In this document: in pieces, positions 52,091 through 60,958 of the stretch | Layout: the number at the start of each line of letters is the position of its first letter | Numbering within the stretch: position 1 is the stretch's first letter | Program-made: the position numbers and the translations under genes | The notes under the pieces: model-generated | What the model was told of the DNA's origin: nothing | Databases searched by the model: none | Seen by the model: only the letters and a program-made list of their open reading frames with translations | Assembly: GCA_039931615.1 (NCBI GenBank) | Contig: JBDTRR010000012.1 | Coordinates: 1-64,000, forward strand | DNA length: 64,000 bases | Reading direction: 5' to 3' | Source of the DNA: JAHFUI01 sp039931615 | GTDB lineage: Bacteria > Acidobacteriota > Vicinamibacteria > Vicinamibacterales > CAVVIG01

Positions 52091-52549
52091 ATGCACATTA
52101 CAGAGCGGCGTCGGATGGTCGGGGTAGCAGCCGGTCTTGCCCTGATGGCAACGCTCGCGGCGGCTCAGACACAGACTGGCAACCGCCAGGACGTGGTCAA
52201 GCCAGTTATCCCAAGCGACGCGACCGTATTGGAGGGCATGCCCACCGTACGACTCGACGTCACAGACCAGGGAACGAAGCGACAGGCGCTCGATCGGAAG
52301 CACGCCGCCGCGGAAGCGCTCAAGATCGAAATCGTTGACGGTCGGTACTACTGGACGAGTCGAGAGAAGCAGCCGCTGACGGTGACCACCTCGGGGGAGT
52401 TCACGTACCTGACGTCGACCGAGCCCGGCAAGTACGTCCGCTTCAAAAAACTCAACGACAGGATCTCTTATGTCGAGCACGTGGACATGGAGTTCGGCAG
52501 CGTTACCTATTGGGGACAATTGAGAATCATCGTCGGCCAACAGCGATGA
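52091..52549 (+). CDS. Exported protein of unknown function
   Basis: 152 residues. Signal peptide (to AAAQTQTG). Mature part is beta-rich: ALKIEIVDGRYYWTSREKQ, GEFTYLTSTEPGKYVRFKK, ISYVEHVDMEFGSVTYWGQL. No family recognised. No sigma-54 element upstream; a -35-like TTGAGT at about 52048 has no clear -10. Confidence 0.65.
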   Translation: MHITERRRMVGVAAGLALMATLAAAQTQTGNRQDVVKPVIPSDATVLEGMPTVRLDVTDQGTKRQALDRKHAAAEALKIEIVDGRYYWTSREKQPLTVTTSGEFTYLTSTEPGKYVRFKKLNDRISYVEHVDMEFGSVTYWGQLRIIVGQQR

Positions 52550-52987
52550 GTCATCGCAGTGGGGACGCCCGAGTGGCCACGACGGTCCCGGCGAGGACGG
52601 CGTCCTTTGGGTCCGAGCAGCGCGCCGGGGCCTGACGCGTTTCCGGGACGCGGATCGCGGCCATGATCATGCTTCGGCCTCGCCTTGTTGTTCGAGCCAG
52701 CAGTCGTCACCTCTCTCGACCGATCTCTCGGCGCCTTCCGCCAAGACCGCTCATGCCGTCAACATGTCGGCACGGAATCGCCGACCCGGGCTTGGCGCTA
52801 ACAGCACCGCCGCGACGGTGCCGTATCCGTCAGACCCCATGGGAACGCACCGCGACCGAAGCCATCTCGCTCATTCGTCGCTCTTCGCATTATCGCGAAG
52901 GCCCCCGATGCTGTTAAGTGCGGGCGACTCAACCAGCTTGCGATCAGGTCGACCGATCGTGCTCGTCCACTAGTCACCTCCTCCGTT
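52550..52987. other. Stretch without recognised gene near the island end
   Basis: 438 bases between the last exported-protein gene and the integrase remnant. The integrase frame can be extended upstream to about 52935 but without recognisable integrase motifs. Confidence 0.4.
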
Positions 52988-53160
52988 TTCGTATTGGCGG
53001 GCCACGCGGATCTGTCGACGAGGCAGCGCTACATGCACCTGAGCCCGGCGGCGACCGCAGACGCCATTCGGTTGCTGGATGGGCGCGGGCCCAACCACGA
53101 TCTCGCCCGTAAATTTGGAGACATTTTGGACACGAGATCGTCGCCGGCCGAAAGTGATTG
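52988..53160 (+). pseudogene. Tyrosine recombinase (integrase), C-terminal remnant
   Basis: The frame reads FVLAGHADLSTRQRYMHLSP, AATADAIRLLDGRGPNHDLA, then RKFGDILDTRS and a TGA stop. LAGHADLSTRQRYMHLSP is the box II region of tyrosine recombinases (His in GHADLST, catalytic Tyr in RYMHL). The rest of the enzyme is gone. It lies 17 bases from the 3' end of a tRNA-Gly gene, the usual position of an island integrase relative to its tRNA attachment site. Confidence 0.75.
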
Positions 53161-53176
53161 ATTTTAAATGATTTAG

Positions 53177-53250
53177 TGGAGCGGGCTACGGGGATCGAAC
53201 CCGTGTCCGAGGCTTGGGAAGCCTCTGTACTACCATTGTACTAAGCCCGC
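53177..53250 (-). tRNA. tRNA-Gly (anticodon TCC)
   Basis: 74 bases including an encoded CCA. Acceptor GCGGGCT pairs with AGCCCGC; T-arm core GGTTCGATCC; anticodon stem GAGGC/GCCTC with loop TTCCCAA, giving anticodon TCC; discriminator T as usual for tRNA-Gly. Its 3' end faces the integrase remnant. Confidence 0.95.
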
Positions 53251-53318
53251 CGGCGACGACCCGTATTGTACAAGCGACACCCGAGCCGATCAACGCATGG
53301 TGTGTCCCGCCCGTCTCC

Positions 53319-55448
53319 TCATGGCTGCGGGCCGAGTGTCCGCTCGAAGAACTCGCCGGTCGCGGCGGCCGTCGCCCGCCAGTTTCGCCACAGCAGCGGG
53401 TCGTGGACATCGTCGGGCAGGACCAGTTCCTCGACCCTCACGCCCCTCTCCAGCAGCCGGCGCGAGAGATCGATCGTCTGACGGAAATCGACCGTGCGAT
53501 CGTCGTCGCCGTGGATCAGCAGCACCGGCGATTTCCAGGTCGACACCGCGGCGATCGGTGACGATTCGAACTCCACCTTGAGCGCCTGCCTCAGGTCGGC
53601 CTCGCTCAGGCCGTCCCCGACGAGGGCGTGCGCCAGTTGGGCCGGGTTGATCGCCGGCAACCGATCGTGGACGCCGTGGATGTCAACGCCGGCAGCGAAA
53701 ACATCGGAGTTGCGCCCGAGTGCCAGCGCCGTCAGGTAGCCGCCGTACGACGCGCCCCACACGCCGATGCGCCGCGGGTCGACGTCGGACCGTTTCTGCA
53801 GATACTGGCCGGCAGCCAGGATGTCGCGATATTCGGACGCTCCGCGCGCCCCGGTCCGCTCCGCAAGCTGGAACGCCTGGCCGTAGCCGACGCTGAGACG
53901 GTAGTCGACCGACAGGACGATGAAGCCGCGGCTGGCCAGGTACTGGTTGATGCCGTAGTCGTTGGCATACTCCCATCGGTAGTGCCAGCCGAGCAGCATC
54001 TGGCGCGGGCCGCCGCCGTGGACGTAGACGATGGCCGGCCGGCGCGCCGCCGCGCTGGATGCGGGCGGTTTGAAGAGCTGGCCATGCGCCTCGATGCCAT
54101 CGCTGGCGCGGAACGACACCTGCTCGGGCACCACCAGCTGCGCCACCGGAAAACTGCTGATCCGATCACCGCCGACCAGGCGCGCCGGCCCGCCGCCGAT
54201 CGGCATGACGGCGGGAAGAGGCGGGCGGGTGGCGTCTGCGGAGAGGAAGGCGATCGTCTGTCCGTCGGCGGTCGCCACCGGATTCCACTCGATACCCGTG
54301 CCGGCGGTCAGCGGGACGGGGGTGGCCGTGTCGACCGGCACCCTGAACAGATGGCGGCGCGCGATGTCACCGCGCTCGGATCCGGTGTTCGCGTTGTAGA
54401 CGATGAACCGGCGGTCGGCGGAGAGGGTCAGCTGCTCGACCATGAACGGCCCGGGCGTCAGCAGCACCGGCTTGCTGCCGCTGCCTGGACGAGCGAGGCT
54501 GTAGAGGTGCGGCCAGCCGTCGCGATAGGAGTTGAAGATCAGGGTGTCGTCGGCGGCCCACTGGAAGTGAAGGCCGTTCGGGTTCTGCAGGATCGGATCG
54601 ATGGGGGAGTCTCCGCTTGCCGCCGCCGTCACCGGCGCGGCCTGAGGGCGATCCACCTCGGCGACCAGGATCGCCCATTTCGTCCTGACCTGGACCAGCG
54701 GAGATCGCGGGGCGCCGCCGGCACCGGGCTGGCGGAGGAACGCGATCCTGCGCCCGTCGGCCGACCAGGCGGGCGCCGAATCGCGCGACGTCGACGGCGC
54801 GAGATACCGGATCGGCTGGCCGGGTGTGAACAGCGCGATGAAGCTGTGGTCGCCGCGGTTGGAGACGAACGCCAGCGTCCGTCCGTCTGGAGACCAGACC
54901 GGCGACTCGCTACCGCCGCGAGCGAAGAACGCGGCCTCGGCTGGCGTCGATCCGTCGGCTGGCGCGATCCAGATGCGCCGATCCCGGACGAACGCGACGT
55001 GCGCGCCGTCGGGTGCGATGGCCGGGTCGTCGCCTTCGCCGAGCAGCGCCGGCGCCGATCCCGCGGCGGCGACCGACCACACCTGCACTTTCGGCTGAAC
55101 GGTGAGGCCGGCCGGATTGGGCGCGTCCGTCGGCCGGTTGGATCCGTGATCGCCGCCGCGGACGTAGACGATGGTGCGGCCGTCGCTCGAAAACGACAGG
55201 CTGGTCAGCTCCTGCCCGTCGTCGTCGGCGTAGGGCGTGACGCGCCGCGGGACGAACTCCGGGCCGTCGGCGGCGTAGATGTTCCGCCGGCCGCGCTCGT
55301 TGAACGTCCAGGCGATCGTCGAGCCGACCGGCGAGGCAATCAGGTTGTCGGGCTGCGGGAGGTCGAGAATCTGCTCGACGGTGAAAGACGGTGGCGCAGC
55401 GGCGAAACCCGCGAACAGGATGCTGACAGCCAGGACAGCACGACGCAT
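53319..55448 (-). CDS. S9-family prolyl oligopeptidase/dipeptidyl aminopeptidase
   Basis: 709 residues from ATG 55448 (ribosome site GGGAGGG). Signal peptide (VLAVSILFAGFAAAPP). N-terminal beta-propeller with WD40-like PD40 repeats (SPVWSPDGRTLAFVSNRGD, SAPAWSADGRRIAFLRQ), C-terminal alpha/beta hydrolase with catalytic Ser (IGVWGASYGGYLTAL), Asp (LLIHGDDDRTVDFR) and His (VLPDDVHDPLLWRNW). A periplasmic or secreted peptidase. First gene right of the tRNA; its leftward orientation matches the following core genes. Confidence 0.92.
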   Translation of the reverse strand: MRRAVLAVSILFAGFAAAPPSFTVEQILDLPQPDNLIASPVGSTIAWTFNERGRRNIYAADGPEFVPRRVTPYADDDGQELTSLSFSSDGRTIVYVRGGDHGSNRPTDAPNPAGLTVQPKVQVWSVAAAGSAPALLGEGDDPAIAPDGAHVAFVRDRRIWIAPADGSTPAEAAFFARGGSESPVWSPDGRTLAFVSNRGDHSFIALFTPGQPIRYLAPSTSRDSAPAWSADGRRIAFLRQPGAGGAPRSPLVQVRTKWAILVAEVDRPQAAPVTAAASGDSPIDPILQNPNGLHFQWAADDTLIFNSYRDGWPHLYSLARPGSGSKPVLLTPGPFMVEQLTLSADRRFIVYNANTGSERGDIARRHLFRVPVDTATPVPLTAGTGIEWNPVATADGQTIAFLSADATRPPLPAVMPIGGGPARLVGGDRISSFPVAQLVVPEQVSFRASDGIEAHGQLFKPPASSAAARRPAIVYVHGGGPRQMLLGWHYRWEYANDYGINQYLASRGFIVLSVDYRLSVGYGQAFQLAERTGARGASEYRDILAAGQYLQKRSDVDPRRIGVWGASYGGYLTALALGRNSDVFAAGVDIHGVHDRLPAINPAQLAHALVGDGLSEADLRQALKVEFESSPIAAVSTWKSPVLLIHGDDDRTVDFRQTIDLSRRLLERGVRVEELVLPDDVHDPLLWRNWRATAAATGEFFERTLGPQP

Positions 55449-55489
55449 CGCACCCTCCCATCGACGACGGTCCACGTTCGACAGTTCAC

Positions 55490-55567
55490 GTACGTAGTGT
55501 CCGGCTTCAGCCGGACCCCGTACCGGACTCTACGATCACGGTCCGCCTGAAGGCGGACACTACGTAC
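55490..55567. repeat. 78-bp inverted repeat (REP/MITE-like)
   Basis: Perfect 14-base outer arms GTACGTAGTGTCCG (55490-55503) and CGGACACTACGTAC (55554-55567), with inner hairpins CCGGCTTCAGCCGG (55501-55514) and GTCCGCCTGAAGGCGGAC (55541-55558). It lies between the end of the mutase gene and the start of the S9 peptidase. Could be a dispersed palindromic repeat or an mRNA-stabilising/terminating structure. Confidence 0.75.
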
Positions 55568-55578
55568 AGAAACCCGCG

Positions 55579-56934
55579 TCAGGACCGGATCAGGCTCAGC
55601 ACCTCGTCGCGCTTCTCTTCCATCAGGCCCGCATTGGTCGCCTCGAGGTTGAGCCGCAGCAGCGGCTCCGTATTCGACGGCCTGACGTTGAAGTGCCAGT
55701 CCGCATACTCGACCGAGATGCCGTCGAGCTCGTACTGGTTCCCGTCGCTGTACTTCGCCGCAATCTGGGCCAGCTTGTCGGGGACCGCATCCATGCTCGC
55801 CAGCTTGGTATTGATCTCGCCGGAGATGAAATAGCGCGCCCGCAGCGGCACGAGCAGCTCGGCCAGGCTCTGTCCCTTTTTCGACATCAGCTCGAGGATC
55901 AGCAGGGCCGGGATGAAGCCGTTGTCGGCGAAGAAGTTGTCGCGGAAGTAGTAATGGCCGGTCACTTCACCGCCGAAGATGGCGTTGGTCTCGCGCATCC
56001 GGCGCTTGAAGAAGGCGTGGCCGACGCGGTTCATCAGCGACGTCGCGCCGTAGCTGGCGGCGACGTCCCGGATGGCGTGGCTGGCGCGCAGATCGTAGAT
56101 GACCGTCGCGCCGGGATGCTTCAGGAGAAACGCTTCGGCGAGCAGCGCGGTGATGAAGTCGCCGCTGATGAACTCGCCGGTGCCGTCGATGAAGAAGCAG
56201 CGATCGGCGTCGCCGTCCCAGGCGATCCCGATATCCGCCTTCTCCTCGACGACCCGCGCCACGATGTCGCGGCGGTTCTCCTCGATCAGCGGGTTGGCTT
56301 CGTGATTGGGAAAGCGGCCGTCGATCTCGAAGCAGAGGCGGGTGGTCCGGCAGGGGAGGCGATCGAACAGCCGCGGCGCGACCAGCCCGCCCATGCCGCT
56401 GCCGGCGTCGAGCACGACGTTGAACGGCCGGATGACGTCGGCATCGATGAACGACATCACGTGGGCGAGATAGGCGTCCAGCACGTCGGCGGTGGTGACG
56501 CGGCCGCGCGCCGCGGCGGGCGGCGGCAGCCGATCCTCCGCGATCATGTCGCGGATGTCGGAGATGCCCTCGTCGCCGCTCAGCGGGAACGCGTGCTGCC
56601 GCACCATCTTGATGCCGTTGTACTGGCCGGGGTTGTGCGAGGCCGTGATCTGGACGCCGCCGTCGTGGCCGTCGCGCGCCACCGCGAAGTACAGCATGTC
56701 GGTGGCGATCATCCCGTAGTCGACGACGTCGGCGCCCTGCGCGGTGGCGCCGTCGATGAACGCCGCGGCGACGGCGGGCGAGGACAGCCGCATGTCGCGC
56801 CCGACCGCGATCCGCCTGGCCTGGAGATAGGTGACGAACGCGGCGCCAATCGCCCGCGCTGCCGCCTCGTTGATCTCGCCGGGATACACGCCGCGGACGT
56901 CGTAGGCCTTGAAGATGGTCGGGTTGAGATCCAT
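55579..56934 (-). CDS. manB: Phosphomannomutase/phosphoglucomutase
   Basis: 451 residues. Phosphohexomutase family: N-terminal IFKAYDVRGVYPGEI, phosphoserine loop GVQITASHNPGQYNGIK, metal loop GIAWDGDADRCFFIDGTGEF, sugar-binding FGGEVTGHYYFRD and C-terminal phosphate-binding loop VRPSNTEPLLRLNLEA. Interconverts mannose- or glucose-6-P and -1-P for cell-surface sugars. Next to a sugar-1-P nucleotidyltransferase gene on the same strand (76-base gap). Confidence 0.9.
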   Translation of the reverse strand: MDLNPTIFKAYDVRGVYPGEINEAAARAIGAAFVTYLQARRIAVGRDMRLSSPAVAAAFIDGATAQGADVVDYGMIATDMLYFAVARDGHDGGVQITASHNPGQYNGIKMVRQHAFPLSGDEGISDIRDMIAEDRLPPPAAARGRVTTADVLDAYLAHVMSFIDADVIRPFNVVLDAGSGMGGLVAPRLFDRLPCRTTRLCFEIDGRFPNHEANPLIEENRRDIVARVVEEKADIGIAWDGDADRCFFIDGTGEFISGDFITALLAEAFLLKHPGATVIYDLRASHAIRDVAASYGATSLMNRVGHAFFKRRMRETNAIFGGEVTGHYYFRDNFFADNGFIPALLILELMSKKGQSLAELLVPLRARYFISGEINTKLASMDAVPDKLAQIAAKYSDGNQYELDGISVEYADWHFNVRPSNTEPLLRLNLEATNAGLMEEKRDEVLSLIRS

Positions 56935-57010
56935 GGGTCGGTTCCGGGATGGCGCGGCGATCCGCTCGCGGACGCCGGACGGCCGGCCTGGAGCGGACAG
57001 CCGGAGAGCG

Positions 57011-58066
57011 CTAGAGTTTGCTGTAGTCCGTGATCACCGACTTGTCGCCGAGGACCGCGCCGTTCTCGACCAGGGCGCTGCGCCCGATATGACAGTGGCG
57101 GCCGACGATCGAATGCCGGACCATCGCTTCCTGGCTGATCCGGCAGTTGGCCCACACCACCGCATCGTCGATCTGGGCGTGCTCCTCGATGTGGCTGTTT
57201 CGTCCGACCACACTGTACGGGCCGATCCGCGCGCCCGCCTTGACGATCACCCCCTCGTCGATGAAGCAGGGGGACTCGACGATGGCGCCGTCTTCGATCC
57301 TGGCCTGGGGAGAGACCCAGGCGGTTCCCGGCGCGGCGGCGAACGGCGCCGCCTTGTAGCGGCCGTCCATGATGTCGCGGTGCACCTGCATGTACTTTTC
57401 CGGCGTGCCGATGTCGATCCAGTAGCCGCGATCGATATAGGCGACGAACGTTTCGCCGCGCTCGATCAGCGACGGGAAGAAGCTCCGCTCAATCGACCAC
57501 GGCGTGTCCTTGGGGATCCGGTCGAAGGTGTCGGGCTCCAGGATGTAGATCCCGGCATTGATCGTGTCGCAGGTGATCTCGTCCGCTTTCGGCTTCTCGA
57601 CGAAGCGCAGGACGTTGCCCTGGGCGTCGGTCTCGACCAGCCCGTAGGCGGTCGGATTGGCGACCGGCGTCAGCACGATGGTCGCCTTGGCGCCGCGATC
57701 GCGGTGCAGCCGGATGACGTCGCCGAGGTCGACCTGCGTCAGGACGTCGCCGTTGAACACCACCACCGACTCGCGCAGCTTGTCGCCGGCGTAGCGGATC
57801 GCCCCGCCGGTGCCGAGCGGGGTCGGTTCGACCACATACCGGATCCCGAGGCCGATGTCGCTGCCGTCGCCGAAAATCTCCTCGATCCGGCGCGGCTGGT
57901 AGTTGAGGCTGAGGATCGCCTCATCTATTTCAGGGACCTGCTTCAGCCGATCGAGCTGATAGTGGAGAAACGGCCGATTGAAGATCGGCACGATCGGTTT
58001 CGGCGTGTGGATGGTCAACGGCCGGAGCCGGGTGCCCTTGCCCCCGGCCAACAGGATCGCCTTCAT
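57011..58066 (-). CDS. Sugar-1-phosphate nucleotidyltransferase (mannose-1-P guanylyltransferase-like)
   Basis: 351 residues. Nucleotide-binding MKAILLAGGKGTRLRPLT and KPIVPIFNRPFLHYQLDRL; PLGTGGAIRYA; catalytic Asp motif FNGDVLTQVD; KPKADEITCDTINAGIYILE. The C-terminal quarter is a left-handed beta-helix with hexapeptide repeats (ARIGPYSVVGRNSHIEE, IVGRHCHIGRSALVENG). Makes NDP-sugars, most likely GDP-mannose given the neighbouring mutase. Confidence 0.88.
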   Translation of the reverse strand: MKAILLAGGKGTRLRPLTIHTPKPIVPIFNRPFLHYQLDRLKQVPEIDEAILSLNYQPRRIEEIFGDGSDIGLGIRYVVEPTPLGTGGAIRYAGDKLRESVVVFNGDVLTQVDLGDVIRLHRDRGAKATIVLTPVANPTAYGLVETDAQGNVLRFVEKPKADEITCDTINAGIYILEPDTFDRIPKDTPWSIERSFFPSLIERGETFVAYIDRGYWIDIGTPEKYMQVHRDIMDGRYKAAPFAAAPGTAWVSPQARIEDGAIVESPCFIDEGVIVKAGARIGPYSVVGRNSHIEEHAQIDDAVVWANCRISQEAMVRHSIVGRHCHIGRSALVENGAVLGDKSVITDYSKL

Positions 58067-58103
58067 TCGCAGCCCCCGATGTTATCATTGCTTCCGAACG
58101 CTC

Positions 58104-58712
58104 ATGAATCTGCCGAATTCGCTGACGATCACGCGGATCTTCCTCGTCCCGCTGCTCGTGGTCGTCCTGCTGACGCAGTTCGAGGGGCGGATGATTTTCG
58201 GCGTGCCGAAGGAGATTGTCGGCGCGGCGATCTTCGGCCTCGCCTCGCTCACCGACTGGGCCGACGGCTATCTGGCCCGGCGGCGCAAGCAGATCACGCC
58301 GTTCGGTCAACTGGTTGATCCGCTGGCCGACAAGCTGCTGATCCTGGCGGCCCTGTTTTCGCTGGTGCAGATGGAGCTGGTCGACGCGTGGATGGCGACC
58401 GTGATCATCGGCCGCGAATTCGCGGTCACCGTTTTTCGCAGCATCGCATACGCGCGTGGGGTGGTCATACCGGCCTCGCCGCTCGGGAAGATCAAGATGG
58501 TCGCGGAGGTGGTGGCGATCCTGGCGCTCATCCTCGGCCATGAACAGCTGCGCGAGTTCGTCGTGATTGGGAAGGTCGGGCTCTGGGTGGTCCTGGTCTC
58601 GGCACTGGTCTCGGCCGCCGACTATTTCCGGCGCTTCCACCTGCTCCTCAACCCGCGCGTCACCGATTTCGCGGTCCGGCGCGACCAGCACCCCGGCCGC
58701 AAGGTCGGGTAG
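58104..58712 (+). CDS. pgsA: CDP-diacylglycerol-glycerol-3-phosphate 3-phosphatidyltransferase
   Basis: 202 residues. The CDP-alcohol phosphatidyltransferase motif D-x2-DG-x2-AR-x8-G-x3-D-x3-D is complete (DWADGYLARRRKQITPFG, then QLVDPLADK). Four or five transmembrane helices (FLVPLLVVVLLTQF, VVAILALILGHE). Catalyses the first committed step of phosphatidylglycerol synthesis. The only core gene here read rightward; divergent from the nucleotidyltransferase gene. Confidence 0.92.
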   Translation: MNLPNSLTITRIFLVPLLVVVLLTQFEGRMIFGVPKEIVGAAIFGLASLTDWADGYLARRRKQITPFGQLVDPLADKLLILAALFSLVQMELVDAWMATVIIGREFAVTVFRSIAYARGVVIPASPLGKIKMVAEVVAILALILGHEQLREFVVIGKVGLWVVLVSALVSAADYFRRFHLLLNPRVTDFAVRRDQHPGRKVG

Positions 58713-58748
58713 CGCTCTGCCGCCGCCGCGGCCGATCGGCCGGGCCGG

Positions 58749-59558
58749 TTACGCCTTCGGGGTCATGCCGGCTTTGAGCTCGATGATCCGCTTGCGCGCC
58801 TCTTCCAGGTGCTCGCTCTGCTCGAACTCCTCGACCAGCTTTTCGTAGTAGGGCAGCGCCTGCGCCTGCTGCTTGATCCTCACGTACGACTCGGCGAGGT
58901 GGAAGTAGACCGAGTCGCGGCCGGTGAATTCCGGGTCGTCCATCAGCACGGTCTTGAATCGATCGATCGCGCCCGGATACCAGCGCTGCCGGAAGTAGAA
59001 GAACCCGACCAGGTAGTCCGCTTCGCTCAGCCGATCGCGCGCCTCGCGCAGCTTCCCCTTCACCTCCGGCATCAGGCTGCTGTCGGGGTAGCGGGCGACG
59101 AAGCCTTCCAGCTCCCGGATGGTGTCGCGCGTCTCGGTCTGGTCGCGCTGCGGCGCCCGCATCTGCTTGAAATGCGCGAACCCGAGCTTGTACTGCGCGT
59201 AGTCGGCGCGCTTGTTGGTGGGGTAGAACTGGAGGAACTCGCGGAACTCGTTGATCGCCAGGACCAGCGTCTCGCTGGTGCCTTCCCCCAGGTAGGTGTC
59301 GCCGACGCCGAGCTTGGCGTCCGGCCGGTAGACGCTGCCGGTGTAGGTTTCGACCACCTGCTTGAAGTACTCCCGCGCGGTGAGCCACTTCTTCGCGGTC
59401 AGCGCCTCGTTGCCCTTGTCGTAGAGAAACTTGTCCGGTTCGAGCGTGCCGGTCGGCACCGCGCCGCGGGTGTCGGTGAGGCAGCCGGTCGCGGCGGCGA
59501 GGCCGACGGCCAGCAGCACCAGGGCTGATATCTGTTTCACATTGTGTCCACTAGCCAT
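58749..59558 (-). CDS. bamD: BamD-like outer-membrane assembly lipoprotein (YfiO family)
   Basis: 269 residues from ATG 59558 (a GTG at 59540 is an alternative). Lipobox LAAATGC. Tetratricopeptide-like repeats: LYDKGNEALTAKKWLTAREY, LGVGDTYLGEGTSETLVLAI, GRDSVYFHLAESYVRIKQQA, LPYYEKLVEEFEQSEHLEEA. BamD is the essential lipoprotein of the beta-barrel assembly machinery. Its 5' end overlaps the epimerase stop by 22 bases. Confidence 0.85.
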   Translation of the reverse strand: MASGHNVKQISALVLLAVGLAAATGCLTDTRGAVPTGTLEPDKFLYDKGNEALTAKKWLTAREYFKQVVETYTGSVYRPDAKLGVGDTYLGEGTSETLVLAINEFREFLQFYPTNKRADYAQYKLGFAHFKQMRAPQRDQTETRDTIRELEGFVARYPDSSLMPEVKGKLREARDRLSEADYLVGFFYFRQRWYPGAIDRFKTVLMDDPEFTGRDSVYFHLAESYVRIKQQAQALPYYEKLVEEFEQSEHLEEARKRIIELKAGMTPKA

Positions 59559-60475
59559 TTGTACTCAGCAGTGAGCCCTTCTTCCAGCGTGACGGTCGGA
59601 TTGAACCCGAGATCCGCCTCCGCCAGCGACGTGTCGGCGTAGGTGTGCCGCATGTCGCCCTTCTGGGCCGGGTCGGCGTTGACCAGCGGCTGGCGGCCCG
59701 TGACGCGGCCGATCATCTCGAGCACACCGTTGACCGAGATGCGGGAGCCGCCGCCGATATTGTATACGCGCCCGGGGACGCCGCGGGTGCCGGCCGCGAT
59801 GGTGGCGCTGACCGCGTCGGCCACGAACGTGAAGTCGCGGGTCTGCTCGCCATCGCCGAACAGCGAGATCGGCTCGCCCCGCAGCGTGGCGCGAAGAAAC
59901 CGGTGGAAGCCCATGTCCGGACGCTGGCGCGGGCCGTAGACGGTGAAATACCTGAGCGACACGGTCGGCAGCCCGTAGTTGACGTGATACAGGTAGCACA
60001 GTTGCTCCGCCGCCAGCTTGCTCACCCCGTAGGGCGAAACCGGCTGCGGCAGCGCGTCTTCGCGCATCGGCAGCGCGACGTTATCGCCGTAGACCGACGA
60101 GCTCGAGGCGTACATGATGCGGTCCAGCGTGTGCTTCGTGCACGCCTCCAGCAAAACCTGGGTCGCCTCGATGTTGTTCACTGTATAGACGTTGAAATCG
60201 CGTCCCCAGCTCTTTCGCACTCCGGCCTGGGCCGCGAGGTGGAAGACGTTGGTTCGATCGGCCAGCAGCGCCGGCAGGTCGGCGTCCTGGATCGTCGACT
60301 CGATCAGCCGGAATCGGGGGTGGCCGGCCAGGCCGCCGAGGTTCCGCTCCTTGATCGCCCGCGGGTAGTAGTCCGTAAAGCAGTCGATGCCGATGACGTC
60401 GGCGCCGTCCTTGATCAGCCGATCGGCAAGGGTGGATCCGATGAACCCGGCGACGCCGGTAATGAGCGCCTTCAC
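59537..60475 (-). CDS. NAD-dependent sugar-nucleotide epimerase/dehydratase
   Basis: 312 residues from GTG 60475 (AAGGA upstream, inside the tandem repeat). Extended SDR: GVAGFIGSTLADRLI (GxxGxxG), VFHLAAQAGVRKSWGR, catalytic Ser/Tyr/Lys in MYASSSSVYGD and SPYGVSKLAAEQL. Related to UDP-glucuronate/UDP-glucose 4-epimerases; the exact substrate is uncertain. Supplies precursors for envelope polysaccharide with the neighbouring sugar genes. Confidence 0.88.
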   Translation of the reverse strand: MKALITGVAGFIGSTLADRLIKDGADVIGIDCFTDYYPRAIKERNLGGLAGHPRFRLIESTIQDADLPALLADRTNVFHLAAQAGVRKSWGRDFNVYTVNNIEATQVLLEACTKHTLDRIMYASSSSVYGDNVALPMREDALPQPVSPYGVSKLAAEQLCYLYHVNYGLPTVSLRYFTVYGPRQRPDMGFHRFLRATLRGEPISLFGDGEQTRDFTFVADAVSATIAAGTRGVPGRVYNIGGGSRISVNGVLEMIGRVTGRQPLVNADPAQKGDMRHTYADTSLAEADLGFNPTVTLEEGLTAEYKWLVDTM

Positions 60476-60480
60476 AGCGT

Positions 60481-60518
60481 TAGTCCTTGCACATTAGTCC
60501 TTGCACATTGGTCCTTGC
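60481..60518. repeat. 14-bp tandem repeat at the thioesterase 3' end
   Basis: TAGTCCTTGCACAT occurs at 60481-60494 and 60495-60508, with a partial third copy TGGTCCTTGC (60509-60518). On the minus strand it provides the thioesterase stop (MCKD then TAA) and an AAGGA ribosome site for the epimerase. Confidence 0.8.
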
Positions 60519-60958
60519 CCGAGCAGTCCCCGGACGCGTTCGGGCAGCCGGCACGGACGCCCCTCCCGGTCGAGCGCCGCGTGGACGGTCCGGCCCGTCG
60601 CCAGTGAGAGATCGTCCCCGGTTCGCACGACCTCGTATTCGAACTGCAGCCGCACCGGGGACATGACCGTGCCCCGCGTCCGGATTTCCAGGTCGTCGTC
60701 GTAGCGGGCCGGCCGCCGATACGCGCAGTGCGCCTCGATCACCGGCAGGCCGACGCCGCCGGCCTCCATCTCCCGATAACTCCAGCCCGACGCGCGCAGC
60801 AGGTCGGCCCGGCCGACCTCGAACCAGACGAAGAAATTCGCGTAGTAGACGACGCCCATCTGGTCCGTTTCCGCGTAGCGGACGCGGATTCGCGACACGG
60901 TGGGTGAAGGGATCGGGCGGGGCCCGTCGACGCCGGCCGGGGATGGTCTCCCGATCAT
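60494..60958 (-). CDS. YbgC-like acyl-CoA thioesterase
   Basis: 154 residues. Hotdog fold with the catalytic motif RYAETDQMGVVYYANFFVWF (Asp/Tyr-type 4HBT) and PVIEAHCAYRRPARYDDDL. Hydrolyses acyl-CoA thioesters in the cytoplasm. The last four residues (MCKD) are encoded by the tandem repeat. Its start overlaps the rpe stop (60955-60958, ATGA). Confidence 0.9.
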   Translation of the reverse strand: MIGRPSPAGVDGPRPIPSPTVSRIRVRYAETDQMGVVYYANFFVWFEVGRADLLRASGWSYREMEAGGVGLPVIEAHCAYRRPARYDDDLEIRTRGTVMSPVRLQFEYEVVRTGDDLSLATGRTVHAALDREGRPCRLPERVRGLLGQGPMCKD

